Below are positions 1 to 7,388 of a stretch of 11,022 nt of DNA, piece by piece. The first letter of the stretch is position 1, and every line of letters begins with the position of its first letter. The DNA comes from Pseudomonadota bacterium (GTDB lineage Bacteria > Pseudomonadota > Gammaproteobacteria > Enterobacterales > Enterobacteriaceae), in assembly GCA_023454395.1 (NCBI GenBank), contig JAEYFY010000178.1, forward strand, positions 1 through 11,022. The letters run 5' to 3'. The notes below the pieces were generated by a model. The model was not told where the DNA came from. It saw only the letters and a program-made list of their open reading frames with translations, and made no database searches. The position numbers were made by a program, and so were the translations under genes.

Positions 1-323
1 CAGTCGATGGTACTATCGGTAAAATTTTCGAGACTAACCATGCTTTCTCTATTGAGTCTGACAACGGTATCGAGTTATTTGTCCACTTCGGTATCGACAC
101 TGTTGAACTGAAAGGTGAAGGGTTTAAGCGTATCGCTGAAGAAGGTCAGCAAGTAAAAGTTGGTGATACTATTTTAGAATTTGACTTGGCTGTATTAGAA
201 GAAAAAGCAAAGTCAGTTCTAACACCGGTTGTTATCTCTAATATGGATGAAATTCAAGGTTTAACCAAAATGACAGGCCCAGTTACTGTTGGTGAAACCG
301 TTATTATTCAGATTAAAAAATAA
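1..323 (+). CDS. crr: PTS glucose-specific phosphocarrier EIIA (3' part, start outside window)
   Basis: The first full codon is at position 3; 106 codons follow to a TAA at 321-323. The translation begins VDGTIGKIFETNHAF and ends ETVIIQIKK, which matches the C-terminal two thirds of enterobacterial EIIA-Glc (about 169 residues in E. coli), so about 62 residues lie outside the window. Both functional histidines are visible: the NHAF histidine (His75 of mature E. coli EIIA) and the phosphorylated FVHFG histidine (His90, codon 84-86). In the family, EIIA-Glc takes phosphate from HPr and passes it to the glucose permease; its unphosphorylated form inhibits other sugar permeases and its phosphorylated form activates adenylate cyclase. 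It normally ends a ptsH-ptsI-crr operon, which fits the strong terminator just downstream. The identification is secure. Confidence 0.97.
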   Translation, partial: VDGTIGKIFETNHAFSIESDNGIELFVHFGIDTVELKGEGFKRIAEEGQQVKVGDTILEFDLAVLEEKAKSVLTPVVISNMDEIQGLTKMTGPVTVGETVIIQIKK

Positions 324-345
324 TCTTCTGTGATATTCTCTATTT

Positions 346-377
346 AAACCGCCACCAATAAAGTGGCGGTTTTTTTA
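346..377 (+). terminator. Rho-independent terminator of crr
   Basis: A perfect 10-bp stem (AAACCGCCAC at 346-355 with GTGGCGGTTT at 363-372) encloses a 7-nt loop and runs directly into further T residues. It begins 22 bases after the crr stop codon and probably ends the pts operon. Confidence 0.93.
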
Positions 378-392
378 TATTTAAAAAACACG

Positions 393-432
393 AACTAAAA
401 ACTAAAAACTAAAAACTAAAAACTAAAAACTA
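393..432. repeat. Tandem heptanucleotide repeat, AACTAAA x 5.7
   Basis: Five perfect head-to-tail copies of AACTAAA occupy 393-427, with a partial sixth copy to 432. The tract is non-coding and sits between the crr terminator and the ERIC element. Short tandem repeats of this kind can change copy number by slippage. No promoter spacing or reading frame here obviously depends on it. Confidence 0.9.
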
Positions 433-452
433 CTCTAACTCATTCGACGATG

Positions 453-583
453 TTCTTACTCTAAATAATTCAAGGTGTAGCTAGGCGACAAGTGAATAAA
501 TCCCTAGGAGCATACATTAGTATGTGACTAGGGTGAGTGAACGCAGTCAACAACGCTATAACTTGAATTATAACGAGTAAGAA
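453..583. repeat. ERIC (enterobacterial repetitive intergenic consensus) element
   Basis: The centre is the ERIC core palindrome: CCCTAG (502-507) pairs with CTAGGG (528-533), and CATAC (511-515) pairs with GTATG (520-524). The flanks GTAGCTAGGCGACAAGTGA and GGGTGAGTGAACGCAG are characteristic of the family. ATAATTCAAG (465-474) and CTTGAATTAT (562-571) form perfect 10-bp inverted ends. Beyond them TTCTTACTC (453-461) and GAGTAAGAA (575-583) also pair, so the inverted repeat runs to one base from the cysM stop codon at 584-586. ERICs are non-autonomous palindromic elements of intergenic, usually transcribed, DNA. The family assignment comes from remembered consensus sequence; the exact ends are uncertain by about 10 bases. 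Confidence 0.88.
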
Positions 584-1468
584 TTATGACGAGAAAACGC
601 CCGTAGATAAATAACGATCACCCCTATCACACACAATCGCAACAATAACAGCACCAGGATTCTCTTTTGCAACGCGCAGAGCGCCAGCAACAGCCCCTCC
701 AGAACTTACGCCACAGAAGATACCCTCTTGACTTGCTAAAAGGCGCATCGTTGATTCTGCTTCTTTTTGTGACATATCTATCACACTATCCACCAGCTCT
801 TTTTTAAAGATACCCGGCAAGTAAGCAGGTGACCAACGACGAATACCTGGAATTTGACTTTTTTCTTCAGGCTGAAGACCAATGACTTGCACACTATCAG
901 ATTGTGTTTTTAAGTAACTTCCTATACCCGTGATTGTACCCGTTGTTCCCATACTCGAAACAAAATGCGTAATGCGACCTTGTGTTTGTTGCCAAATTTC
1001 AGGGCCAGTAGAAATAAAATGAGCTCTTGGATTATCTGGGTTATTAAATTGGTCTAATACCTTACCTTTGCCCTGCTGTTCCATCTGCTGTGCGAGATCT
1101 CGCGCACCTTCCATACCGACTTCACGACTCACTAAAATCAATTCTGCACCATAGGCTTGCATTGATGCTTGACGCTCTTTACTCATATTCTCAGGCATTA
1201 ACAGCTTTAAACGATAACCTTTTACCGCTGCAATCATTGCTAAGGCAATTCCTGTATTACCACTAGTTGCTTCTATCAGCGTATCACCCGGCTTTATTTC
1301 ACCGCGTAGTTCCGCTTGTTCAATCATCGATAATGCAGCTCTGTCTTTTACTGAACCTGCGGGATTATTACCTTCAAGCTTAACCCAGATTTCAGCGTCC
1401 ACCTCTTGTGTAAGTCGTTGTAGTTTTACTAATGGTGTATTACCAATAAATTGTTCTAACCCTGCCAC
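584..1468 (-). CDS. cysM: Cysteine synthase B (O-acetylserine sulfhydrylase B)
   Basis: This 294-residue fold-type II PLP enzyme makes cysteine from O-acetylserine and sulfide. The CysM isoform also accepts thiosulfate, giving S-sulfocysteine. The PLP lysine is K41 in NNPAGSVKDR, the asparagine loop is TSGNTG at 68-73, and the phosphate loop is GTTGT at 174-178. The GIRRW motif near residue 210 is as in E. coli CysM. The start is GTG at 1466-1468, with AGGA seven bases upstream, and it aligns with the E. coli start. By remembered alignment the protein is collinear with E. coli CysM (303 residues) up to the GVF near the end. It then has only two residues (SS) before TAA, where E. coli has about eleven, and the ERIC inverted repeat begins one base beyond. 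The gene follows cysPTWA but is separated from it by 179 bases with a terminator. Confidence 0.97.
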   Translation of the reverse strand: MAGLEQFIGNTPLVKLQRLTQEVDAEIWVKLEGNNPAGSVKDRAALSMIEQAELRGEIKPGDTLIEATSGNTGIALAMIAAVKGYRLKLLMPENMSKERQASMQAYGAELILVSREVGMEGARDLAQQMEQQGKGKVLDQFNNPDNPRAHFISTGPEIWQQTQGRITHFVSSMGTTGTITGIGSYLKTQSDSVQVIGLQPEEKSQIPGIRRWSPAYLPGIFKKELVDSVIDMSQKEAESTMRLLASQEGIFCGVSSGGAVAGALRVAKENPGAVIVAIVCDRGDRYLSTGVFSS

Positions 1469-1523
1469 AATAAGTTCCTGCTCATTTGTTTGTCTGTATT
1501 AATGAAGAAATCACATTTAACTT

Positions 1524-1552
1524 ATTAACGCAATAATATTAACGCAATTCAA
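1524..1552 (-). promoter_or_regulatory. Possible cysM promoter with paired 11-bp direct repeats
   Basis: Reading the minus strand, TTGAAT (1547-1552) and GTTAAT (1524-1529) are separated by 17 bases and match the sigma-70 boxes 4/6 each. The same stretch holds two identical copies of ATTAACGCAAT (1524-1534 and 1538-1548, + strand) at a 14-bp period. They could be activator half-sites or chance AT-rich repetition. The placement between the cysA terminator and cysM supports separate transcription of cysM. This is inference. Confidence 0.35.
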
Positions 1553-1570
1553 TAAATCTCTTCATTTTCT

Positions 1571-1609
1571 TAAAAACCAAAACACCCATGCCTGAAATAA
1601 GCATGGGTG
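1571..1609 (-). terminator. Rho-independent terminator after cysA
   Basis: CACCCATGC (1583-1591) pairs perfectly with GCATGGGTG (1601-1609) around a 9-nt loop. On the minus strand the stem is followed by TTTTGGTTTTTA. It lies about 40 bases past the cysA stop and ahead of cysM, so it should end or attenuate the cysPTWA transcript. Confidence 0.82.
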
Positions 1610-1647
1610 AAAAATAGTGAAATTAAGTAATAGATTAAATAATTAAA

Positions 1648-2736
1648 TTAGGCAGTATAGGCTAACGATACCGTATTTAAGGGAGTATCCCCCGTATATA
1701 AACGGGCTTGAGCACCTCCCATATAATAGGTATTTCCTTTTGTTGGCGCTGAAGAAATAGCATTCCAAACTGCGGTAATCGGTGTTTCACTCCATCCTAA
1801 TGGCTGTAAAATTAACTGCCAATAATGTCCTTTAGGTGATACCTCAATAACCTTGACGGGCAATCGGCAAACACTATTAGCATGTCCACTTAATGCAATT
1901 TCCCAAGGACGCAAGAACACATCTACCGAACCTTGATAAAGCGGTGTTACAGATAAGGGCAAGTGATATCCCCCAATCTGTAATTGAGCGCCATTAATTT
2001 CACCTTGTAGATGATTCACATCACCTAAAAATTCTAAAACAAAGCGACTTTTTGGTGATTGCCACACTTCTTGCGGTGTTCCGACTTGCTCTATTTTGCC
2101 ATTCCCCATAATCACAATACGATCAGCAACTTCCATCGCCTCTTGTTGATCATGAGTGACAAAAACACTGGTAAATTTAAGCTCTTCATGCAATTCGCGT
2201 AACCAACGACGCAATTCTGTTCTTACTTTGGCATCTAAAGCACCAAAAGGCTCATCTAATAACAAAATTTGCGGCTCTACAGCCAATGCTCTTGCTAAGG
2301 CTACACGCTGTTTCTGCCCACCTGATAATTGTGCAGGATAACGTTGAGCTAAATGAGGCAATTGGATCATCTCTAATAACTGCTCAACTTTTTTATTAAT
2401 TACGTCTTTGCTAGGGCGCTCACGACGGGGCAATACAGTTAAACCAAAAGCGATATTCTCAAATACAGTCATATGGCGAAACAGCGCATAATGCTGAAAA
2501 ACAAAACCGACTTTGCGATCTCTCGCATGTAATCGGCTAACATCCTGCCCTTCGAAACGGATGCTTCCTTGGGTTTGATGTTCAAGACCAGCAATAATAC
2601 GCAAGAGCGTTGTTTTGCCTGATCCAGAAGGTCCTAACAATGCCACCATTTCACCTGAAGCCACATCAAGTGTGACATCATGCAACACTTCAGTGCGATC
2701 AAAATATTTTGTGACACTATTAATTTCAATACTCAT
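1648..2736 (-). CDS. cysA: Sulfate/thiosulfate ABC transporter ATP-binding protein
   Basis: This 362-residue ATPase (about 365 in E. coli) powers sulfate and thiosulfate import from the cytoplasmic face of the CysT-CysW channel. All nucleotide-binding motifs are present: Walker [10 protein letters not shown] (35-43), Q-loop Q81, signature LSGGQ (137-141), Walker B ILLLDEP (157-163), D-loop ALDA (166-169) and switch histidine H195. Residues from about 236 onward form the C-terminal regulatory/TOBE-like region typical of the CysA/PotA class. The ATG has GAGG six bases upstream. The gene starts 32 bases after the cysW stop and is the last gene before the terminator, so it belongs to the cysP operon. 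Nothing is missing from the ATPase core. Confidence 0.97.
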   Translation of the reverse strand: MSIEINSVTKYFDRTEVLHDVTLDVASGEMVALLGPSGSGKTTLLRIIAGLEHQTQGSIRFEGQDVSRLHARDRKVGFVFQHYALFRHMTVFENIAFGLTVLPRRERPSKDVINKKVEQLLEMIQLPHLAQRYPAQLSGGQKQRVALARALAVEPQILLLDEPFGALDAKVRTELRRWLRELHEELKFTSVFVTHDQQEAMEVADRIVIMGNGKIEQVGTPQEVWQSPKSRFVLEFLGDVNHLQGEINGAQLQIGGYHLPLSVTPLYQGSVDVFLRPWEIALSGHANSVCRLPVKVIEVSPKGHYWQLILQPLGWSETPITAVWNAISSAPTKGNTYYMGGAQARLYTGDTPLNTVSLAYTA

Positions 2737-2768
2737 ATTTTGCCTCTACTTTGTGTAAATAATGATGT

Positions 2769-3611
2769 TCATTGCTGACGGGCTAAATGCCATTGCAAAG
2801 CACTTTTAAACATTAAGGTGAAAATTGCCATCATCGCGAGTAATGCAGCCGCAGTAAATGCACCGACGGTATTGTAATCTTGGTGCAGTAATTCAACTTG
2901 TAACGGTAGTGAATAGGTTTCGCCACGAATAGCACCGGATACCACAGAAACCGCACCAAATTCACCGATAGCTCTGGCATTGGTTAATACCACGCCATAT
3001 AACAATGCCCAGCGAATATTCGGTAATGTCACTCGCCAGAACATCTTCCAACCACTCGCGCCTAATAACACAGCAGCTTCATCCTCTTGGCTACCTTGGC
3101 TCATCATCACTGGCACCAGTTCTCTTACTACAAAAGGGCAAGTGACAAACACCGTCACTAATACCATTCCCGGCCATGAGAACATAAGTTGGATATCAAA
3201 TTGTGATAACCATTGCCCAGCCCAGCCATTGCTACCGTAAAACAGTAGATAGAGTAATCCAGCAACTACTGGAGACACAGCAAATGGAATATCAATCAAT
3301 GTCATTAATAACTGACGCCCCGGAAAACGAAAGCGCGTGACAAGCCATGCCATACTGACACCGAACAACATATTGACAGGTACAGTGATTAACGCGATGA
3401 GCACAGTTAACCAGACTGCATGTAACATATCGCTGTCTAATAAGTTCTCAGTAAATATTTCAACGCCTTTTGAAAACGCGGTCATAAAGATCCACGCAAT
3501 AGGCACAACTAAAAATAAAATGGATAACACAACGCCTGTAAAGATTAACCCCCACTTTACCCAATCAATTTGGCGACGATATACCGAGCGTTGTTGCATA
3601 ATATCTGACAT
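2769..3611 (-). CDS. cysW: Sulfate/thiosulfate ABC transporter permease CysW
   Basis: One of the two inner-membrane subunits of the sulfate/thiosulfate importer. I place the start at the ATG at 3609-3611 (280 residues). It shares its A with the TGA stop of cysT and has a strong GAGGGGG five bases upstream; a TTG one codon earlier is also possible. Hydrophobic segments alternate with short loops, beginning near residues 20-45. The EAA motif that contacts CysA is visible as DEAAVLLGAS (177-186), with the conserved glycine at 184 and a following LP. The sequences FGSNG-like YGSNGW and EFGAVSVVSG match E. coli CysW closely. The E. coli protein is about 291 residues with a charged, histidine-containing tail; here the protein ends at ARQQ, without that tail. 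Confidence 0.97.
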   Translation of the reverse strand: MSDIMQQRSVYRRQIDWVKWGLIFTGVVLSILFLVVPIAWIFMTAFSKGVEIFTENLLDSDMLHAVWLTVLIALITVPVNMLFGVSMAWLVTRFRFPGRQLLMTLIDIPFAVSPVVAGLLYLLFYGSNGWAGQWLSQFDIQLMFSWPGMVLVTVFVTCPFVVRELVPVMMSQGSQEDEAAVLLGASGWKMFWRVTLPNIRWALLYGVVLTNARAIGEFGAVSVVSGAIRGETYSLPLQVELLHQDYNTVGAFTAAALLAMMAIFTLMFKSALQWHLARQQ

Positions 3612-4444
3612 CAATGCCCCCTCAACCGTTGACCAAATCGGCTTTGTAATCCATTAATTGAAAACAGTAAGACTAATGAAACAAGTAAAATGACAGAAGC
3701 AACAGCACTTGCCGCAGGATAATCAAATTCTTGCAATCGAATAAAAATCATCAAAGAAACAACTTCTGTTTGCCATGCAATATTGCCGGCAATAAAAATA
3801 ACAGCACCAAACTCACCTAAACTGCGCGTAAAAGAGAGCGCGGTTCCGGCTATTAGTGCCGGTGATAACTCAGGTAATACAACCTTACAAAAAGTCTGCC
3901 AACGACTCGCACCTAGCGTCTCAGCCGCTTCTTCATACTCAGGACCTAACTCTTCAAGAACGGGCTGAACCGTTCTTACAACAAAAGGTAAACTGGTAAA
4001 TGCCATCGCAACGGCAATGCCAATCCATGTATTAATAACTTTGATATCAAATTTATCCAATACAAAACCGTACCAGCCTTGTGTTGAAAAAAGAGTTGCG
4101 AGTGTCAAGCCAGCAACAGCCGTAGGTAAAGCGAAAGGTAAATCCATTAAACCATCAAGTAGTTGTCTGCCCGGAAAACGGTAACGAGTAATGATCCACG
4201 CGAGCAACATACCGAAAATAGCATTAAAAATACTGGCAACTGCCGCCGCTAATAGCGTGACTTTATAAGCGGCTACTATTTGTGGATGCGTGATGACTGC
4301 CCAATATTGAGCAAAACTCATATCAGAAAGTTGCACAACCAGCGCACTCATTGGTAACAGTAAGATCAAGCAGGTATAAAACAGTGTTCCACCTAAACTT
4401 AATCCAAATCCCGGTAAAACTCGTTTGCTGGTTGCGGTAAACAT
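3611..4444 (-). CDS. cysT: Sulfate/thiosulfate ABC transporter permease CysT (CysU)
   Basis: This 277-residue inner-membrane permease, the same length as the E. coli protein, pairs with CysW to form the sulfate/thiosulfate channel. Hydrophobic segments begin near residue 18, and the ABC-permease EAA loop is EEAAETLGAS (171-180), followed by VVLPEL. The end (FSINGLQSRFG) is as in CysU. The ATG at 4442-4444 overlaps the cysP TAA by one base (TAATG), with AAGGA eight bases upstream inside cysP. The TGA stop overlaps the cysW ATG by one base. These overlaps suggest translational coupling, which would keep the subunits in balance. The gene is also called cysU. Confidence 0.97.
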   Translation of the reverse strand: MFTATSKRVLPGFGLSLGGTLFYTCLILLLPMSALVVQLSDMSFAQYWAVITHPQIVAAYKVTLLAAAVASIFNAIFGMLLAWIITRYRFPGRQLLDGLMDLPFALPTAVAGLTLATLFSTQGWYGFVLDKFDIKVINTWIGIAVAMAFTSLPFVVRTVQPVLEELGPEYEEAAETLGASRWQTFCKVVLPELSPALIAGTALSFTRSLGEFGAVIFIAGNIAWQTEVVSLMIFIRLQEFDYPAASAVASVILLVSLVLLFSINGLQSRFGQRLRGH

Positions 4445-5463
4445 TATTGACGTCCTTGCGCTAATAACTTGTCAAGCATGCCATCTGTCGTGAAATGTGT
4501 TTTCATCACGTTATTCCAGTCACCGAATACCTCTTCAATCGTAAATAGTGACGTTGCTGGAAACTGTGCTGCTTTTGCAGCCATGACTGCTTTATCATTT
4601 ACGCGATAATTAAATTGCGTAATGATTTCTTGTGCTTTAGGGCTGTATAAATAATTTAGATAGGCTTTTGCCAGTGCTTCGGTGTCGTTACGTTGAACAT
4701 TTTTATCAATCCAAGCGACAGGAAACTCAGCTAATATATCAACAGGTGGCACAATGACTTGATATTCATCTTCACCATATTGTTGACGAATATTATTAAC
4801 TTCAGATTCAAAGCTGATTAATACATCTCCGAGTCCACGTTCAATAAAAGAAGTCGTTGCACCACGACCGCCTGTATCAAATACCTCAACATTCTTGAGG
4901 AATTTCTTCATTGCTTCTTGTGTTTTCTCATCGCTGCCATAAGCTTTTTCAAAAGCACCCCACGCTGCTAAATAGGTATAGCGACCATTACCCGATGTTT
5001 TAGGATTAGGGAAAACCACTTTGACATCTTCACGCGTTAAATCTTCCCATGAAGTAATATTCTTTGGATTTCCTTTGCGTACTAAATACGCCATGGTGGA
5101 ATAATAAGGCGAGCTATTATTAGGAAGACGTTGTTGCCAATCAGCAGGAATTAATTTGCCTTTATCATGCAAAATTTGCACATCAGTGACTTGGTTATAG
5201 GTCACGACATCCGCAGGTAAACCTTGCAATATTGCAAGTGCTTGCTTAGAAGAGCCAGCATGTGATTGTTTGATGGTGACCTTATCGTCAGGATGTTGAG
5301 CATCCCACTGCGTTTTAAAATCACTATTTAGCTGTGTGAATAGCTCTCTTGCGATATCGTAAGAGCTATTAAGTAATTGAGCGGCCCCTGCATAACTACT
5401 AACAACCAAAGACAATGCTGCGGTTGCTTGTAATGCAAAGGTTCTGATTGTGTTTTTCTTCAT
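4444..5463 (-). CDS. cysP: Periplasmic sulfate/thiosulfate-binding protein
   Basis: The protein captures sulfate or thiosulfate in the periplasm and delivers it to CysTWA. I use the ATG at 5461-5463 (339 residues; a TTG one codon earlier is in frame). The N-terminus is a signal peptide, [10 protein letters not shown] then a hydrophobic stretch, with likely cleavage after AGA or AGAA near residues 25-28. The mature start QLLNSSYD and the ligand-binding [10 protein letters not shown] (66-75) are conserved. [19 protein letters not shown] and RLPNNSSP identify CysP rather than the paralogue Sbp, which differs in these segments. The ribosome site is weak (GGGT seven bases upstream), surprising for an abundant binding protein. 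It heads the operon and overlaps cysT by one base. Confidence 0.96.
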   Translation of the reverse strand: MKKNTIRTFALQATAALSLVVSSYAGAAQLLNSSYDIARELFTQLNSDFKTQWDAQHPDDKVTIKQSHAGSSKQALAILQGLPADVVTYNQVTDVQILHDKGKLIPADWQQRLPNNSSPYYSTMAYLVRKGNPKNITSWEDLTREDVKVVFPNPKTSGNGRYTYLAAWGAFEKAYGSDEKTQEAMKKFLKNVEVFDTGGRGATTSFIERGLGDVLISFESEVNNIRQQYGEDEYQVIVPPVDILAEFPVAWIDKNVQRNDTEALAKAYLNYLYSPKAQEIITQFNYRVNDKAVMAAKAAQFPATSLFTIEEVFGDWNNVMKTHFTTDGMLDKLLAQGRQ

Positions 5464-5516
5464 CAAAAGTACCCATCATTGTAAGTTTTATTCTAATGGC
5501 TACTCTATCGGCTTTA

Positions 5517-5545
5517 TTTATAACAGTGTAGTTAGCTTTTGTTAT
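5517..5545 (-). promoter_or_regulatory. Likely promoter of the cysPTWA operon
   Basis: On the minus strand ATAACA (5540-5545, 4/6 match to -35) and TATAAA (5517-5522, 5/6 match to -10) are 17 bases apart. This would start transcription near 5510, giving a leader of about 45 bases. A weak -35 fits the known need of cys promoters for the activator CysB with acetylserine; dyads lie over and upstream of the -35. Confidence 0.55.
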
Positions 5546-5564
5546 TTGATATAACTACAAGCTA
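5528..5564. promoter_or_regulatory. Interlocking inverted repeats, candidate CysB site
   Basis: GTAGTTA (5528-5534) pairs perfectly with TAACTAC (5552-5558), and TAGCTT (5533-5538) pairs with AAGCTA (5559-5564). The two dyads overlap and cover the -35 box and the DNA just upstream of it, where CysB binds in enteric cysP promoters. The CysB consensus is loose, so the assignment rests on position and symmetry. Confidence 0.4.
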
Positions 5565-5637
5565 TTAAAAATGACTAAAACTCAGGCTAATTAATTAAAA
5601 TTACATCAATTACTATTAATGTGAAAAAATTTCAGAC

Positions 5638-5666
5638 AAAAATGCCCGCTTATAAAGCAGGCATTT
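5638..5666 (-). terminator. Rho-independent terminator of yfeX
   Basis: AAATGCC (5640-5646) pairs with GGCATTT (5660-5666); after one C-A mismatch two more pairs close a 7-nt loop. On the minus strand the stem leads into TTTTTG. It lies about 35 bases beyond the yfeX stop and separates yfeX from the cysP promoter. Confidence 0.85.
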
Positions 5667-5699
5667 CACTAATAGAACGTCTTTAACACTGGATAATGA

Positions 5700-6596
5700 T
5701 TACAGTGCTTTTAATACTTCATAAGAAGGGGCGAAGTAATAACTTCCTGTTACAGGTTTACTCATACGTAATAGGTCATCATATTTGCCGTCTAATTCAC
5801 CAAACATGCTCAATAGTTGTTGCTCGATGTTATATAAACGACCACAGTAAGCTAAGAAATATAAACCATGTTTACCGCTTACAGTACCGTAAGGCAGACT
5901 GTGACGTAAAATCGCTAACTCTTCACCGTCTTCTTCAATTACCACACGAGAAACGTGAGATGTTACATTGCGTTCAGATTCATCAAGTTCAACACTGTCT
6001 TTTTTAGTACGACCGATCATTTTTTCTTGGTCTGATTCACTAAAACGCGTCCACTTCTTCAGGTTATGCTCATAACGTTGAACTAAAACATAACTACCAC
6101 CAGCATCAACACCGTCATTAATTAGTGCTACACCATAACGCTCATCATCTTGTGGATTTTCTGTGCCATCAATGAAACCGCTAAAATCGCGCTCTTCAAT
6201 CCAACGGAAACCATGAATTTCTTCTTCAACTTTGATTGCATCACCAAAAGCAGCAATTGCGGCTTGTGCCAGTGAGAAATTCACATCATGACGCATAGAT
6301 TGGATATGAATAAGCAGATCACGCTGTGTTGCAGGCGCTAGTCCTTTACCTAAAGGGCGAAAAGGTTTTAGCTCTGGTGCGCTATTTTCATCGGAAAGTT
6401 TTTTCCAAAGATCAGAGCCAAATGCAACAACTGCGCCTAGTGATGCATCCGGAAATTGCTTTTGTAAATCAGATAATGATTGCATGAATTTCTGACATCC
6501 TTCACGCAGAGCCTCTAATTCACCCACGACCATTGCTTCAATAAAAAGACCAAATTTACTATGTGCGACTAAAATGCCACTTTGCGCATGAGACAT
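5700..6596 (-). CDS. yfeX: Dyp-type haem peroxidase YfeX
   Basis: This 298-residue cytoplasmic protein (299 in E. coli YfeX) belongs to the dye-decolorising peroxidase superfamily. Such enzymes oxidise porphyrinogens and dyes with peroxide; a proposed role in releasing iron from haem is disputed. The family motif GFIDGTENP is at 140-148, with catalytic D143. The proximal haem ligand is H214 in TSHVSRV, and distal R231 lies in LRHSLPYGT. The end, [11 protein letters not shown], is typical. No Tat or Sec signal is present. The ATG has AGGAA six bases upstream. It is 120 bases downstream of yfeY on the same strand with its own good -10 box, so it may be transcribed alone or with yfeY. No encapsulin gene is adjacent. 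Confidence 0.94.
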   Translation of the reverse strand: MSHAQSGILVAHSKFGLFIEAMVVGELEALREGCQKFMQSLSDLQKQFPDASLGAVVAFGSDLWKKLSDENSAPELKPFRPLGKGLAPATQRDLLIHIQSMRHDVNFSLAQAAIAAFGDAIKVEEEIHGFRWIEERDFSGFIDGTENPQDDERYGVALINDGVDAGGSYVLVQRYEHNLKKWTRFSESDQEKMIGRTKKDSVELDESERNVTSHVSRVVIEEDGEELAILRHSLPYGTVSGKHGLYFLAYCGRLYNIEQQLLSMFGELDGKYDDLLRMSKPVTGSYYFAPSYEVLKAL

Positions 6597-6639
6597 ATTG
6601 CTTTCCTAATCAATAATCAAAACACCCAAAATAATGTTG

Positions 6640-6645
6640 ATTATA
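6640..6645 (-). promoter_or_regulatory. Candidate -10 box for yfeX
   Basis: The minus strand reads a perfect TATAAT 44 bases before the yfeX ATG. At 16-18 bases upstream there is no acceptable -35; the -35 position coincides instead with the outer arm of a dyad at 6662-6710, so an activator may be needed. Confidence 0.4.
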
Positions 6646-6661
6646 TCGAATACTTTTTCCT

Positions 6662-6710
6662 GAAGATTTGCCTTTCAACAAAAATCAGACAATCTGATCA
6701 TAAAATCTTC
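6662..6710. repeat. Nested inverted repeats between yfeY and yfeX
   Basis: GAAGATTT (6662-6669) pairs perfectly with AAATCTTC (6703-6710). Inside, ATCAGA (6684-6689) pairs with TCTGAT (6693-6698) around a 3-nt loop, followed on the minus strand by TTTTTG. The inner hairpin could be a weak yfeY terminator and the outer dyad a protein-binding site at the yfeX promoter. Confidence 0.5.
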
Positions 6711-6716
6711 CTTGTT

Positions 6717-7346
6717 TTATAAGGAATAGTATAAGGAATAGCGTGAAGACGATTTGTTCTGCCAAATAATTTGCGTTAATACCCAGTTAGATAAAACTTC
6801 ATCAGGTGGCATCAATCCATCAGGACCATCCCATTGACCACTAAAGACATAACTCACCGATTTAGCTTCTGCGGATTGGCATAAAATGGTTCTCTGTTTT
6901 TCATCTTTAGGACCTTTGCTACATGCACCAAATGCTTTTTTATAGATATCTTTAAATGGTGTACCTATCGTTGTTCCCCAATCCGTTGTTGCCTTAGCAT
7001 CAAAGACTTCTATTTTCTCAACGGTGCCTTTTTCTTTGCCATAGAAAGCCACTTGGATTTTATTATTTTCAAGTGCTTGGACTACAACAGTAATATCGCT
7101 ACCTTGCATCTCCATACCTTCACGATAATTGAAGCTACCGCCTAGCGCATTTTTTATTTCACTTTCTGTTATTTTTGTTGAGCTGGTGATATTACCTAAT
7201 CCATTGGCAGAAACTGTTAACGTATCATTTGAAAACCAATTCATCGGATTTAGTGCAGAAAAAGACATTCCTCCCATGGATGAACAGCCACTTAATAGCA
7301 AAACACTTGTGCTTAAACACAAGGGTAACCAAAACTTAGGCATCAT
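6717..7346 (-). CDS. yfeY: YfeY-like lipoprotein (DUF1131, RpoE-regulated lipoprotein family)
   Basis: A 209-residue envelope lipoprotein. The signal peptide ends in the lipobox LSGC with acylated C21; serine at +2 predicts outer-membrane sorting. The body contains IGTPFKDIYKKAFGAC (127-142) and VSYVFSGQWDGPDGLMP (164-180), which resemble E. coli YfeY. C142 and C156 may form a disulfide. E. coli YfeY is about 191 residues and ends near the IIW; here thirteen further residues follow, generated in part by a perfect 12-bp tandem repeat at 6718-6741. The first of two adjacent ATGs is chosen because GGAG lies six bases upstream. In E. coli yfeY is a sigma-E target of unknown function; no clear sigma-E promoter is visible here. 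The neighbours yfeX and ypeA are the same as in E. coli. Confidence 0.87.
   Translation of the reverse strand: MMPKFWLPLCLSTSVLLLSGCSSMGGMSFSALNPMNWFSNDTLTVSANGLGNITSSTKITESEIKNALGGSFNYREGMEMQGSDITVVVQALENNKIQVAFYGKEKGTVEKIEVFDAKATTDWGTTIGTPFKDIYKKAFGACSKGPKDEKQRTILCQSAEAKSVSYVFSGQWDGPDGLMPPDEVLSNWVLTQIIWQNKSSSRYSLYYSL
6718..6741. repeat. Perfect 12-bp tandem duplication in the yfeY 3' end
   Basis: TATAAGGAATAG occurs twice head to tail (6718-6729, 6730-6741). On the coding (minus) strand it gives the C-terminal YSLYYSL and reaches into the TAA stop. The unit is a multiple of three, so copy-number change would lengthen or shorten the tail without changing frame. Confidence 0.9.
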
Positions 7347-7388
7347 TTATTTCTCCGTTAAACTTTTTCGTCACACATTAAAATAGAT

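Noticed and set aside
393..432. Heptamer array as a CRISPR or replication iteron cluster
   Set aside because: The units are only 7 bp with no spacers, and there is no rep gene, DnaA-box cluster or cas gene.
2980..3657. Plus-strand reading frames of 86 and 106 codons across cysW
   Set aside because: They are antisense to intact transporter genes and have no coding evidence of their own.
5386..5480. Out-of-frame ATG-ATG just upstream of cysP on the minus strand, opening a 26-codon overlapping frame (a possible leader peptide)
   Set aside because: It has no ribosome site and the peptide shows no regulatory residue pattern. Although it has two cysteine codons, they are not clustered as in attenuation leaders.
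5696..6007. A 103-codon plus-strand reading frame opposite yfeX
   Set aside because: It lies entirely antisense to the well-conserved yfeX coding sequence, apart from a few bases past its stop, and its translation resembles no protein family.
5700..6596. Dyp peroxidase as cargo of an encapsulin nanocompartment
   Set aside because: No encapsulin shell gene is nearby, and the C-terminus ends at the usual YfeX position without a cargo-peptide extension.
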